From: Casuarina equisetifolia
Taxonomy: Eukaryota; Streptophyta; Magnoliopsida; Fagales; Casuarinaceae
Assembly: GCA_028551475.1 (NCBI GenBank)
Contig: CM052357.1
Span: forward strand, 3,162,001-3,226,000
Reading direction: 5' to 3'
DNA length: 64,000 nt
Below are positions 1 to 11,080 of the stretch, one piece after another (position 1 is the first letter of the stretch; every line of letters begins with the position of its first letter). A program made the position numbers and the translations under genes. The notes under the pieces are model-generated. The model was not told where the DNA came from and did no database searches. It saw nothing but the letters and a program-made list of their open reading frames with translations.

Positions 1-296
1 TAGTTTTCGCATAATAGAGTTTTATTGCATGTTTCATAAGATCTTCCTTAACATTGGGTTTCTAATAAATAGAAAACTCTAGATCGATGTACTTTAGCAT
101 CAGACTATTACGATGTTTTAGTTAAAATAGGGGAAGTGGACTTTTGAAACAGGGGAGGCTTTGGGACGGCCGAAGTCTTTGTGTTCGTTGTATGAAAAAA
201 TGCAACCTGTTTTTCTTGCTTACAATTACAAGGATTGCAGGTTTGATTTGTAGGCAAAGTAGTTGTAACCTAAGCTAAGACTGTGGAAGTTGTTTC

Positions 297-593
297 ATGG
301 TGGAAGTCCTATTCTGTTTGGAGATTGAGGGAGCCGAACTGCAATATTCTTTCAGCCACTTCTTTGTTCCCCTCACAGAGTTCGGGACTGCATGGGAAGA
401 TGATAATGGGGTTGAAGACTTGGTCTTCACCGTTGAAGGGGCGGAAGGCTGGGTCTTTTTGACTAGTCAATACCCACATTACGCTAAACTACAAGAGTGC
501 AAAGGCCGCCCCTTTGATCAAATTCATATAATCGTGCCAGCTGGCATGCCGATACAGCGAAGATTGGCCTCAAAAACTGTATCTCTGAATTAA
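297..593 (+). CDS. Uncharacterised 98-codon open frame, possibly the last exon of an unrecognised gene
   Basis: An open frame of 98 codons that is visibly richer in G and C than the AT-rich DNA on both sides, as coding sequence here usually is. The in-frame stop nearest upstream is the TAA at 270-272, so the frame could also start at a splice acceptor between there and the ATG. I do not recognise the product: it has acidic stretches, no obvious signal peptide or membrane segment, and no motif I can name. A terminal exon of a gene truncated by later rearrangement is as likely as a real small gene. Confidence 0.25.
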   Translation: MVEVLFCLEIEGAELQYSFSHFFVPLTEFGTAWEDDNGVEDLVFTVEGAEGWVFLTSQYPHYAKLQECKGRPFDQIHIIVPAGMPIQRRLASKTVSLN

Positions 594-930
594 AATAGGG
601 AGCAATTATAGTGTTAAAATTCTCTCCCTCGATGATAACCAATTCCTCTGTTTAATGGAAGAAGGCCGATTTGCTCTACTACTAGAATTTCTTCCATGGC
701 TTTGTGAGGAGTCTTTTCTTCTTCCACCCATTTATGGGCATGTGATGTATTCTCAAGCTTTAGAGGCAAAGACATTCCTAACAATTTTATTGCTCATCTA
801 TACCATGCTTTATGTCAAAATGCTATCAAAGACCTATATGGATGACAATCCCATAAGAGAAGAGAAAATTTCATCAACATTTCTCAAATCTATTGAAGAA
901 TGGAGAATTTCAATCATTAAAAACATATTC
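594..930. other. Unassigned AT-rich stretch with an open frame
   Basis: An open frame runs from 655 to 1020 on the + strand, but its last part overlaps the Copia zinc-finger/integrase relic in another frame and its composition is not gene-like. I see no other gene, RNA or repeat here. It may be the eroded 5' part of the retrotransposon that follows. Confidence 0.3.
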
Positions 931-3900
931 AACCCATGGAAAATCTATTTCTTGTCAAAATTCATTTCAATGCCCAATTTATCCTCCAGCAAAGTAGATA
1001 TGAATTGCTTTTCCCAATAGCCACTCTAAGACCACATCAATCTTTGAGTTGGTTCATATAGATGTTTAAGGTTCCCACTAAGCATCCACATATGATAGTG
1101 CATGTTATTTTTAAATCATTTTTGATAATTTTTCTCTAGCTACTTCGACTTTTCTCCTTCATCTCAAAGCCAAATAGTTTTTGAAATCAACATTTTTATT
1201 CTATGATTCAAAATCAATTTAGCACTATCATCAAATGCTTACTTTTTGATAATGGAACCAATTTTTTTTCCTTTTAAATGTCAAACATTTTTTTCCATGA
1301 AAGGTATTGCTCTTGAAACCTTTTATGTTCACACCCTACAACAAAATGAGGTTGTTGAACGCAAATAGTAACATTTGTTGGATGTGGCCAAGCCCTATTG
1401 TTTTAGACTCACATTCCATCTTCATTTTAAGGAAATGTTTTCTTACCATCACATATACCATTACCACATACCATTTTCTTCTTTTCACAATCTTAGTCTT
1501 TGTAAACAATTAGTTAGAAAACCAACCATCATTGATCATCTCTAGGTTTTTTGGTGCCAATGTTGTGCTACCACCTTTGATGCATCTAACAAATTCAACC
1601 CACACCCCTTACCTTGCATTTTCATAAGTTATCCTTCTTCTTAAAAAGATTAATGCCTATATAAACCTAGCTTTTACAAATAATTTGTCAATCATGATTT
1701 AGGTTTTCAAGAATACATTTTTTTCCCTTTCCTTATCAACTCTAGACTTGCAATTTAATTATACATACATGTCATGATCCTTATTAGTCAATGTACGTAA
1801 TTTTCCTAAATCATTGGCACCTAAATTTCTCGCACTTGCCCCTTTAACACCAACACCTACATCTATAGCACCAACACATCTAACAATTGATCATCCTATA
1901 CCTAACTCCACATCCTCTACATCACCTAACCCATTTCTAGATAGTTCCTTGGACACTTCACTCCACTATTCTATAGTCATGCCACTCATCCACCTATTTG
2001 GAGTTTTAACTACCTATTCCCTATCCTAGTTGGCACTACCTTCACATTTCTTCACCCCATTTCCAACTACATTTTCCTTGGCCATTATTAACTCTACTAC
2101 CGACATTTTATTACCACAATTTCTACTATACATGAACCTTTTACCTTTTCAAAAGGTGTTCATTGACCTTAACTAGGTCTCTATTATGGATAATGAAATA
2201 ACTACTCTTAAAGCTAATCATGCATAGGATGCGGTCTCCTTGTCCCTTAATCATTGTCCCATCAAATATAAATGAGTTTACAAGGTGAATTATTATGTTG
2301 ATGGCACCATTAGGAGGCATAAGTTTCACTTATTCCCTAAGGAATTAATTTATCATGAATGGATCTATTACCAAGAGACATTCTCCCTCACGGCAAAGCA
2401 TGTCACAATGCACCTCATCATTAACATTATTGTAATTTTTGATTGGCCATATCCAACAAATGTTACTATTTGATCTTGTAAGAGATCTATTACAGAATAC
2501 TTTCATTCATCATGATCTTTTTATGGAGGTTGTTGCAAAAGCAACCCCATCACAAGAACATATAGATACATAGATCAAACCATAAATATACAAAAGACAC
2601 AAGATTTAGGAGGTTTGGACCAATACAATGTTTTACATCCCCTGTCACCAATGCAGCTATCAACTCCTTCTCCTCTTATTAGATTTCGTCATGAGAATAC
2701 AAAGGTGTTGATTACAAGATTCACACACATAACTCTCACATAGTTATTATCAATACTCATAGCAACTCACTTGATTCTCTTTTGGCCTATGGATACTAGA
2801 CAAAGTAGCACTCTCTAGTTACCGCCCTCATGAGACGTAACCTTTTCTTTTTTGGCCTTTAAGGTTTTCCGGTGGTCTTCTTTTTTTATACTAGCACCAA
2901 AAAGGAGTCCTAGTTGGATATTGCTAGGAGTCTTAACTGGATACCACTAGGAATCCTAATCAATATATAAGAGAATAACTCTTAGAATATTCCTATAATA
3001 TATATGGAATATATCTAGGCCTACTAATTTTCACTTTAATCCTAACAAAGGTTTATATGAAACTTTCTCCTAGATTTAGCACTTAGAAGGAGTGCATGAT
3101 ATATTGACTACAAAAATTGTTATACAAGTTAAAGTAAGCATCTCGCCAATGAAATGCAAAGTTTACTAATGTAATAGTTTTCATCACTCTCACCACAATT
3201 ACTTCATATTCACCAAGACTCATAGTAGTTACTTTGTGGCTTTGTCATCTTATATTTCAAACAATATCTTCATGCTACTTTTTTATGAAAGATTATAGTC
3301 AACCAAAGTTTTTCCTTGGTATTGAAATTACTTCCTCACCAGAAGGGTTATTACTAAGTTAACATAATTATGCATTAGAGTTGGTATATGAAGCTGGCCT
3401 AGCTAATTCAAAATCATCACTCTTTCCTATCGAACAAAATAGAAAATTCACTAACAGAATATGATGTAAGCTCACAAAAAAGATAAATGATTCACCCCTT
3501 GAAGATCCTTCCATATATCAAAGGTTAATTGGTAAATTGATCATAATTGACTTGCACCAATGCAAATATTACATTTTCAATTCAGCTCCTCAACTAATTC
3601 ATGCATAAGTTGAAATAATCACACTTAGAGGCAACAATGAAAATTATCAAATATTTTAAAAGTTGTCCAAGTCTTAGCCACATCCAAGACCCTCCTAGTA
3701 CATGTCCCATGATGAGAAGATCTACTATTGGTTTTTACATCATGCTTGAAAATTCTTTGATATCTTGGCTTTCCACAAAACAACCAATTGTATTGTTTTC
3801 ATTACTAAAAGTAGAATACTAAGCTATGCAAGTCACTAAATGTGAGATGATATGAATCATTAGTTTACTAAAAGATTTTGGTTTTCACATGAGATATCTA

Positions 3901-4158
3901 GCATTACTTTATTGTGATAATGAAGCTATAGAAAAGATAGCAACAAATTTGATTTTCCATGAGAGCATAAAATACATTGAGTTAAAGTGTTAACTATGTA
4001 AGGGAAAAGTTCCAATAATGAATCATTACAATGTGCCACATTTCTACCAAGGAACAAGTACCGATCTACTAACAAAGCACTATGTAGCATACAACAATGA
4101 TACTTTCTTTATTAGCTTAGAGTATTTGATCTATTCAAATCTATGACTTGAGGGGGAG
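930..4158 (+). mobile_element. Ty1/Copia LTR retrotransposon remnant (integrase, reverse transcriptase, RNase H; degenerate)
   Basis: Conceptual translation across frames gives Copia pol in the usual order. At about 970-1060 is the C-x2-C/A-K zinc-finger tail followed by an F-E-L-V-H-I-D integrase start. At about 1060-1720 is integrase core, including an S-D-N-G-T block and a P-Q-Q-N-G-V-V-E-R-K-like block. At about 2260-2480 is the start of the reverse transcriptase (K-Y-x-x-D-G-T-I-R-R, then Y-Q-E-T-F-S). At about 3290-3560 is its C-terminal part, and about 3640-4130 is RNase H ending at a polypurine tract at 4151-4158. Many stops and frameshifts interrupt every domain. The reverse transcriptase is further split by about 500 bases of unrelated AT-rich DNA (about 2545-3045) that looks like a nested insertion. 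No 5' LTR is visible, so the left end has been lost. Confidence 0.85.
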
Positions 4159-4393
4159 TGTTGGTGCATACGAGGAAACATATGTGTTACTAAATATGTT
4201 GCCAAATTAGTCTAGTAATTAAGTTAATATTATTTATAATATTCCTTATATTATTCCTTGTATTCATTGTAGTCCACATTTAGACTAGGAATAATGCCTA
4301 TATAATCAAGCTTGCCATTGTGCAAATCATTACAGCAATATAGTAAGTAATTCACTCACTCGTAGGCTATTCCCATTCTCTCGTTTTATTACA
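4159..4393 (+). repeat. 3' LTR of the Copia remnant
   Basis: It begins TGTTGG immediately after the purine tract and ends in ACA at about 4393, as expected for Copia LTRs. It contains a TATA-like stretch (tataat near 4300). The base after its end already belongs to a lectin-kinase gene fragment, which fixes the right border to within a few bases. No left LTR was found to pair with it. Confidence 0.7.
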
Positions 4394-4730
4394 AACAGGT
4401 ATCTTTAATTGGTTATTGGGTTAATCTTTTGTCTAGTGTTTATCTTTAGTGATAGTTTAGTATGACGGCAAAAATATGACCGTCTTTCTTCCTAGGAAGG
4501 ATGAAGGGAAGAGTACACGCCAATAATATCTCAAAGTCTTAGTTTTTCTGAATATCTTCCGGAGAGCTTTCGTGGAGTTCTCTGTTTCAACAAGTAATTA
4601 CACCGAACTAAACTGCATACTAGCATGCGAATTCCTCGATTCTGATGTTGGTCAGTAGCTATTGTGGTTATGGATATGGTTGTGTTATGTGGGATTGTGC
4701 TTTTCTTGTATTTGCAAAGAAGATAGAGTC
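4394..4730 (+). pseudogene. L-type lectin receptor kinase gene fragment (end of lectin domain into membrane segment)
   Basis: Aligns nearly base for base with 7264-7640 of the intact kinase downstream, from the caggtatcttta block (4396 against 7266) through the lectin-domain C terminus to the start of the juxtamembrane region (gcaaagaaga). Relative to the intact gene it has in-frame stops, point changes, and a deletion removing most of the GTG-repeat part of the membrane helix. The signal peptide, the N-terminal half of the lectin domain and the whole kinase domain are missing. Its left edge coincides with the end of the Copia LTR, so the element appears to have inserted into this gene copy, with the left half lost later. 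Confidence 0.85.
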
Positions 4731-5795
4731 ACAACATAGCCATTTAATATATTTATTATGTAAATATAATATGCTTTATTATTGTTATTTTGTTTCCTTG
4801 AAAAAAAAAATTCTTGTTTTTTTAGTTGCTACTATTCAAGGGTGTTGTAGACGTATATAACCCACAACCAAGGAGGACCAAAAAACTTTTTAGGTGAATT
4901 TTACATGTAAATGAACATGTCAAATAAGTAATATATTGATAAGAAAAATATTGGCCCATAAAAATTGGTAAATATTAGACTAATTAAATAGCAATAATGA
5001 ATTAATCTTAAAATCTATCTAGCAAATCAAAAAATAGTTGATGATAAATTAAAATTCAAAATTTCCAACACAAAAATTCAAGACTAATTGAAATTGAATC
5101 CAAGTAAAAAAAAATCAATATGAGAAACATTTTAGACCATCTAATTTCACTATATATGAATTTCCATAATTTATACTTGTAAAAATAATAATATCTATGT
5201 GATGGTGAAACTTCTTAAATTATTACTATTTTATGTCTAGGTATAGTAAACCTATTTAATTCATTAATTCACTATATCTCTATATGTGAATTAAAACAAA
5301 CCAAATACATTAGGATCTATGAACATTCTTAGTTTACAATAAATTTTTCGATCATCTTATCACCAAAAGCCACACAAATAATATGATATATATTTATTCA
5401 TATTTAATTTATGATTATATATTATAAGAAGTAATTGCATATTATTACTTCTCAGTTTCAAACATATATATCAAATCATTTAAATAATGGTCAATCACTT
5501 AAAAGTATTAAACATAATAACATATAACTTACACAAGTAAAATATCTTACAAAACATAAAAACTTATAAAATTACATTATCATAGTTAGGTTACATCTTC
5601 ACTTTAATAAAAAGAATTTAAAATATAATGAAGTAACAAACCAAAACAATGATAAAAATTAAGCAAAACATCTTAGATAAAAAACAAGAAAGTTATCACC
5701 ACATTATTTTTTCTTCAAAAATTCATTACAAAATTTCTATAAATTAAACCAAAATCAAAAATAGTTTTAAGTAGAGGTAAGTTTTTGCGCCTCTA
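4731..5795. other. AT-rich intergenic DNA
   Basis: Very AT-rich sequence with short homopolymer runs and no open frame of coding character. No gene, RNA or recognisable transposon domain seen. Confidence 0.5.
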
Positions 5796-5805
5796 TCACT
5801 CTCTC

Positions 5806-5977
5806 CCTTCTTTGACTTTTTTTTTTCTTGATTTTTTTTTCTCTTCCTTGTTCCGGCGGCAGACACGTTTTCTCACTCTTTTTTCTCTTTCTTCTTTGAT
5901 TTTTTTTTTCCTTGTTTTATTTTTCTCTCTTCCTAGTTCCGGCGGCAGACACGTTTTCTCACCCTTTTTTCTCTTTC
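5806..5977 (+). repeat. Pyrimidine-rich tandem duplication, 86-bp unit, two copies
   Basis: The block gttccggcggcagacacg occurs at 5850 and again at 5936, each preceded by a long T/C-rich run and followed by ttttctcac and another T/C run. The offset is 86 bases. A third, shorter pyrimidine-rich segment with a ggcggcgtgccg motif follows to about 6130. Open frames on both strands here are by-products of the low-complexity repeat. Confidence 0.8.
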
Positions 5978-6170
5978 CTGTCTTGTGCGGCCTCCCCCTT
6001 CTCACGTAATTCACCTTGCCTTTTATCTTGTGTTGGGCGGCGTGCCGTACTTGTTTTCCACTTAATTTACGTTGCCTTTATTTTTTTTTCTTTTATTCTT
6101 CACGCGCCTTACTTCTTTTTTCATGTCTCTTTTGCTTCTCATGATTTTTTTGAGATTTGCTAAATGAAAA

Positions 6171-6752
6171 ATAAATATTTAAATAAATATATAAAAATTT
6201 GAATATTATCTCACAAAAATTATATTATTTTTTTTGAGATTTTTTTGACCACTTTCATTAGAATCTTTTCAAAACATAATCAAACAAACATTAATTGAGA
6301 TACCATTCTCATAAAAAAGTATTTTCCAAAACACAATTTTTAAAAAAACTAAAGCATAAAATAGTTTTTTGAAAATTCTTCCACCCTTATATAAGATTCT
6401 TTTAAGATAAGATGCTTAGCTTCAAAAACAAGTATAAAAAAAAAATTTAAAAAAGAGTTTCATACTTTCATCACAGTAATAGGTGAAAAATGACATCTAA
6501 TGGACTGTCCTCTCTCTGAGGTAGAGGCTACAGTATTCAACCATTCATCACAAATAAATTAGTATAGCTGAAAGCACAGAGAAATTTCCCTGAAATACGC
6601 CCGTTGACAGGTCATGCCTAAAATGAAGTCTGAAAGTGAGCTCTGTTCTTCCCCAGGCATCTTAAAATCAAGCCTTCTTCTTCAGAATTGGTGTCTTACC
6701 TTGCAGATACTGCAATACAATTAAGATCATTCTGTTTCTTTCGAAAGATTCA
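6171..6752 (+). other. Upstream region of the lectin receptor kinase
   Basis: AT-rich to about 6480, then of more mixed composition up to the kinase ATG. This part probably holds the promoter and leader. A TATA-like stretch (ttatataag) lies at about 6386-6394, but no site is distinctive enough to assign. Confidence 0.3.
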
Positions 6753-8720
6753 ATGTTCTATTCTATAGTGTTTCAGTCTCTCCTTTTGGCAGTCCTCTTG
6801 GGTGGAGCTCTTACTCAAGTAGAGTGCATCAGTTTTAATTTCTCATCCTTCCCAGATCAAACTGCGTCTGAACTAATCATGGCAGGTCTAAGTTCACGTG
6901 TTTACTTGGATTCTATCCAAATTACACCCGATGTTCGTACGTATGCGTTTCTCGCAAACAGAAGCGGACGCGTATTTTACAAGGACCCTTTCAGATTGTG
7001 GACCAAGCGCGAAGGCGTTGCCTCTTTCAGTACCACCTTTGTGCTTAACATCTTTAACCAGACATCTCCAGGGGGCGAAGGCTTGGCCTTCATCTTAGCT
7101 GCACATGCCACTCTACCTGATAACAGCAACGGGCCATGGCTTGGGATTTTAGGATCCCAAGGTTCTCGTGTAGTGGCCATAGAATTTGACACCAGAAAGA
7201 GCTATCAAGAAGATCTTGATGATAACCATGTTGGCTTGGATGTGAATAGCGTCAACTCAATCAAGCAGGTATCTTTAAGTGATTATGGGGTCAGTCTTTC
7301 TTCTGGTGCCAACCTGTCAGTGACGGTTCAGTATGACGGCAAAAATATGACCGTCTTTCTTCCTAGGAAGGATGGAAGGGGAGAGTACACGCCAATAATA
7401 TCTGAAAGGCTTAATCTTTCTGATTATCTTCCAGAGACGGTTTTCGTGGGGTTCTCTGCTTCAACAAGTAATTACACCCAATTAAACGCCATATTAGCAT
7501 GGGAATTCCACGGTTCTGATATTGGTGGAGATGAAAAGCTATTGTGGGTGTGGATCACAGTTCCAGTGGTGGTGGTGGTGGTGGTGGTGGTGCTTGTGTT
7601 ATGCGGGATTGTGTTTTTCTTATTTTTGCAAAGAAGACAAAGAGAGAAAGCAGAAGATGCATTCGGGGGGATGGAAGCCCGGATTCAAGGATCTTCCGTG
7701 GCTCCTCGGAAATTCTGTCTGAAAGAGATGAGAAAAGCAACAGGCAACTTCAACCCCAAGAACAAGCTCGGAGAAGGCGGCTTTGGAAAAGTTTATAAGG
7801 GGATCCTGGCGAACAAGGTGGTAGCTGTCAAGAGAATCTCAAAAGATTCGCGTCAAGGCAAGCAAGAATTCATAGCCGAGGTCACAACAATCGGCAGTCT
7901 CCGTCACAAAAATCTGGTGAAATTGATTGGATGGTGTTATGACAGGCACGAGCTTCTAATCGTGTACGAGTACATGCCGAATAGTAGCCTAGATAAGTTC
8001 ATCTTTAACTATGGGAAGCTAGACAGGGAATATCCACCTCTCAGCTGGGAAATAAGGCGCCTCATAATTCATGGGGTAGCTCAGGCACTGGATTATCTAC
8101 ATACTGGGTGTGAGAGGACGGTGCTTCATCGGGACATAAAAGCCAGCAACATAATGTTAGACTCAGACTTCAACGCAAAGGTGGGGGACTTTGGACTGGC
8201 TCGAACCATTCAGGAAGGCGAGAAAACTCACCACTCAACAAAAGAGATAGCAGGCACACCGGGTTATATGGCTCCAGAAACTTTTCTTATTAGCAGAGCA
8301 ACCGTTGAAACTGATATCTATGCGTTTGGTGTTCTTGTATTGGAGGTTATCTGTGGAAGGAAGCCTGCAAATCAGAACGAACATAACAACTACAACAACG
8401 GCATTGTGTATTCGTTGTGGGAACTTTACAGGAATGATAGGATCCTTGATGCAGTTGACTCCAAATTGATGGGGCAATTCGAGCAGGATGAAATGATTTG
8501 CATGCTTATTCTGGGATTGGCCTGTTGCCATCCAAATCCACAACATAGACCCTCCATGAAAACAGCTCTGCAAGTAGTTAGAGGAGAAGTGCCTCCACCG
8601 GAGGTGCCCCCTGAGAGGCCTGCTTTTGTGTGGCCCGCCATGCCTCCATCATTCAAGGAAGACATCAATAAACCTTTCAGTCAAGCTACTAATTCATTCA
8701 CAGAACTCACGGGGAGATGA
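6753..8720 (+). CDS. L-type lectin-domain receptor-like kinase (LecRK, S.5-like), intact, single exon
   Basis: A 655-residue plasma-membrane receptor kinase in the usual layout. There is a signal peptide (about 1-25), a legume-lectin ectodomain (about 26-255, with the G-G-E-G-L-A-F block and several N-x-S/T sites), one membrane helix (about 265-293), a basic R-R-Q-R stop-transfer and a cytosolic Ser/Thr kinase (about 330-610). The kinase looks catalytically complete: G-E-G-G-F-G loop, ATP lysine K360, HRD aspartate D461, DFG aspartate D479 and G-T-P-G-Y-M-A-P-E in the activation segment. It is of the RD type. Members of this family sense extracellular ligands in immunity, pollen development or stress; the ligand cannot be read from sequence. 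The first ATG is chosen because it gives a clean signal peptide. The membrane helix contains nine consecutive valines, all encoded by GTG. The S.5-type label is an impression from the lectin and kinase sequence and is less certain than the family. Confidence 0.95.
   Translation: MFYSIVFQSLLLAVLLGGALTQVECISFNFSSFPDQTASELIMAGLSSRVYLDSIQITPDVRTYAFLANRSGRVFYKDPFRLWTKREGVASFSTTFVLNIFNQTSPGGEGLAFILAAHATLPDNSNGPWLGILGSQGSRVVAIEFDTRKSYQEDLDDNHVGLDVNSVNSIKQVSLSDYGVSLSSGANLSVTVQYDGKNMTVFLPRKDGRGEYTPIISERLNLSDYLPETVFVGFSASTSNYTQLNAILAWEFHGSDIGGDEKLLWVWITVPVVVVVVVVVLVLCGIVFFLFLQRRQREKAEDAFGGMEARIQGSSVAPRKFCLKEMRKATGNFNPKNKLGEGGFGKVYKGILANKVVAVKRISKDSRQGKQEFIAEVTTIGSLRHKNLVKLIGWCYDRHELLIVYEYMPNSSLDKFIFNYGKLDREYPPLSWEIRRLIIHGVAQALDYLHTGCERTVLHRDIKASNIMLDSDFNAKVGDFGLARTIQEGEKTHHSTKEIAGTPGYMAPETFLISRATVETDIYAFGVLVLEVICGRKPANQNEHNNYNNGIVYSLWELYRNDRILDAVDSKLMGQFEQDEMICMLILGLACCHPNPQHRPSMKTALQVVRGEVPPPEVPPERPAFVWPAMPPSFKEDINKPFSQATNSFTELTGR
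7566..7592 (+). repeat. (GTG)9 microsatellite coding for the kinase membrane helix
   Basis: Nine uninterrupted GTG codons (Val272-Val280) lie inside the LecRK reading frame, directly after Pro271. The repeat is in frame, so length changes would lengthen or shorten the transmembrane helix one residue at a time. Confidence 0.95.
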
Positions 8721-10690
8721 GTCATGTCGATGTCGAATATCGGATCCATATGTTTCCTAAGTATCAGTTATTTCTATTCCTACAAGAGTATAAGTTCCCG
8801 TGGGTTGAAGATTATGATCACACGGGATATACTGCCCAAGCTGCAGTATGTACTTTCCCTGGGTACACGATTTCCCTAGTTTTGATGTACTTTATTGGAT
8901 TTGGACGCAGATTAGTCTCCTATTTCCTTGCTCCAATGTAAGCAGCTGTTTTGCCCCCAGTTCATGTGTTTATGAGATTCTCTTCTTTTTCTTTTTTCTT
9001 TTTTCTCTCCCTATTTTCACTTGTTTAACGAAATGCTCGTAGCAACGTATGATATTTTCAGCAAAAAAACAAAAAAAGGACTCATGTTTGCGCGACATGT
9101 TACACTAAATGCAGTACTTAAAGTCGTTATTTGCCGAAATTCTACCAGATTTTTTAGTACAAAAGAACAAATTGCTGGATCATGACTCTTCAAAAGCGAA
9201 GATTTCAGGGAGCTATCATTATTCGGAAAACCTCCAGAGAGCAACAATGATAAAAAATTCCAGAAAAGCTACTTTTGATTCTCAGACACTTTATTGTAAT
9301 GTTCGCATCAACCTAACCTCGCATATTCATCGGGTGAAAGTTTGACAATTTTAATTTATGAGACACCTAATCCGACTTTTCTGGTGAACAGCAGGCAGTC
9401 GGCAGAAATTTGTCATTGTGATGGGTTTTCTCATAGGTTCTTTGTCGGCTTCCAAAGACAATTTCCTTGAAAACGAAAGCCCAATCATGTATCTAGTTTC
9501 TTCACTGTGAAACCGGTTAATGAGGTAGAAAATAACGGTTTGACGACGCCGTAAAATATCCCAATCATTATTTACAACAGTAGTTAAAGATTAAAAAAAA
9601 AAAACACCATACTCCTATGATCTACTATCTGTTCAATGTTTACAAGGTTTCTGCCGGAAGCTGTTCCTACAACAGTTTGAACCAAATGAAAATAATATTA
9701 GGAACAAATACAATGAAAACTAGCAAGAGTTTGAATTAAGAAAGAGAACGAGAGAAGAAGAAAAACGAAGCAAGAGGTGTATTTGCAAACACGGCCCTTG
9801 TATAGCCATCCAACATAGCAAAAGACAAAACACAACTTGCATGAAAAGACGTAACCAACTTACCAAGATGCTCATCAGCACGTAGTGCAGTCATGCAGGC
9901 ATTTAAGAAACCTGACATGAGATAAAACACAATGTGAATCTTAAGCACACACATTAATCAGCCTAAATGCCCACCTCCTTTTCACTCTTTTCTGTGAGGA
10001 TGCAAAACCTTCCTTCTTGATTAAGCAATGTTCCTGGTTTGGAACGATAATGCTTCTTTTTGGGATCTTTGGTGCAATTTAGAAACAAGGTTGACCATTA
10101 GAGAGTTTGTGACAGGCAGTCAGCCATGTGGGATATGCTAATGTAAGTGTTGCCTTCTTTAGCGTCCTGTTAATTCTTTCATAGTTTTTTCCTTTAAGAT
10201 CTTCATGGCACGAATTCATCAGCAAAGATAAATACATACTGGAGTTGGAATGCTACCTGGCACATATTCCATTTCGCTTTTGGTCTGTAGTTTGGTTATT
10301 GCCATGCCTTAATAAATGAAACTCATTGGATCCTAGATTTGGTCACTTATTTACTTTTACTTAAACCAGTTTTTTTTTGCATGAACATCAGGCTTTGGAG
10401 CTGTATATGTTAGGTATAAAATGCACGTAACATAATTTTATTGCTTGAGTTGATCGTTTACAAGTGCTCTGTACCCACCTGCTTATAGTACAAGAATAAA
10501 AAGCAAAAACAGAATGAATTCAACACATGGTTAAAAAAATAAAAGAGCCGCTCGTCTCTTCAAGCATGTGGAGGTGGTTTGGGAATCAAGAGACTTGACT
10601 CCTTTACATTCTCTGAGAAACTGGAGATTGTGGTAGTGGGACAAGCAGATCTCTCTGGCGCTTTGCAAAACAGAGCAAGAGGGCGCTTTG
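8721..10690. other. Intergenic region downstream of the LecRK
   Basis: Probably contains the LecRK 3' untranslated region in its first few hundred bases. After that I see only AT-rich DNA with short open frames on both strands that lack coding character. There is no recognisable transposon domain. Confidence 0.4.
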
Positions 10691-10698
10691 TACATTTT

Positions 10699-10755
10699 GT
10701 GAAGTTTTCTTGGAAATTTGCTACAATTCATAATCTAAGAATTGGTATTGAAAAA
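10699..10755 (+). pseudogene. Scrap of glycolate-oxidase intron 10
   Basis: About 57 bases match intron 10 of the GLO copies (20876-20932, and more weakly 34303-34360), including the run ctacaattcataatct. No exon sequence flanks it. It is a relic of a GLO copy or of a rearrangement that carried intron DNA 10 kb upstream. Confidence 0.65.
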
Positions 10756-10972
10756 AGGAAATTCGCTTAGTTGATTCTATTATTATCAAAAATGTGACTT
10801 TTCAATGCATGTTAAATGTTTTCTTGAAAATATTTGTACATCAAGGTTGGAAATACTTATTTGAGTCGTGGCACAAAGCACTCCATCACTTTTATCCAAA
10901 AGAGGTAAGAGTCCACCTGCTTGTGTGATGATTGTGGCAAGCCTTCTATGGACTGGCCATAAAATGCACTCA

Positions 10973-11080
10973 ATGTAAATTCAATATCCACTAGTAGTGT
11001 AACAAGGATGATGCTCTTTATTTGTGATGTAAATTCAATATCCACTAGTAGTGTAACAAGGATGATGATCTTTATTTTTG
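10973..11080 (+). repeat. 54-bp tandem duplication
   Basis: Two adjacent copies start at 10973 and 11027 and share tgtaaattcaatatccac followed by tagtagtgtaacaaggatg. A minus-strand open frame across it (10857-11201) simply repeats the same peptide and is not considered a gene. Confidence 0.9.

Noticed and set aside
8235..8573. 112-codon minus-strand open frame inside the LecRK
   Set aside because: Antisense shadow of the intact kinase domain.
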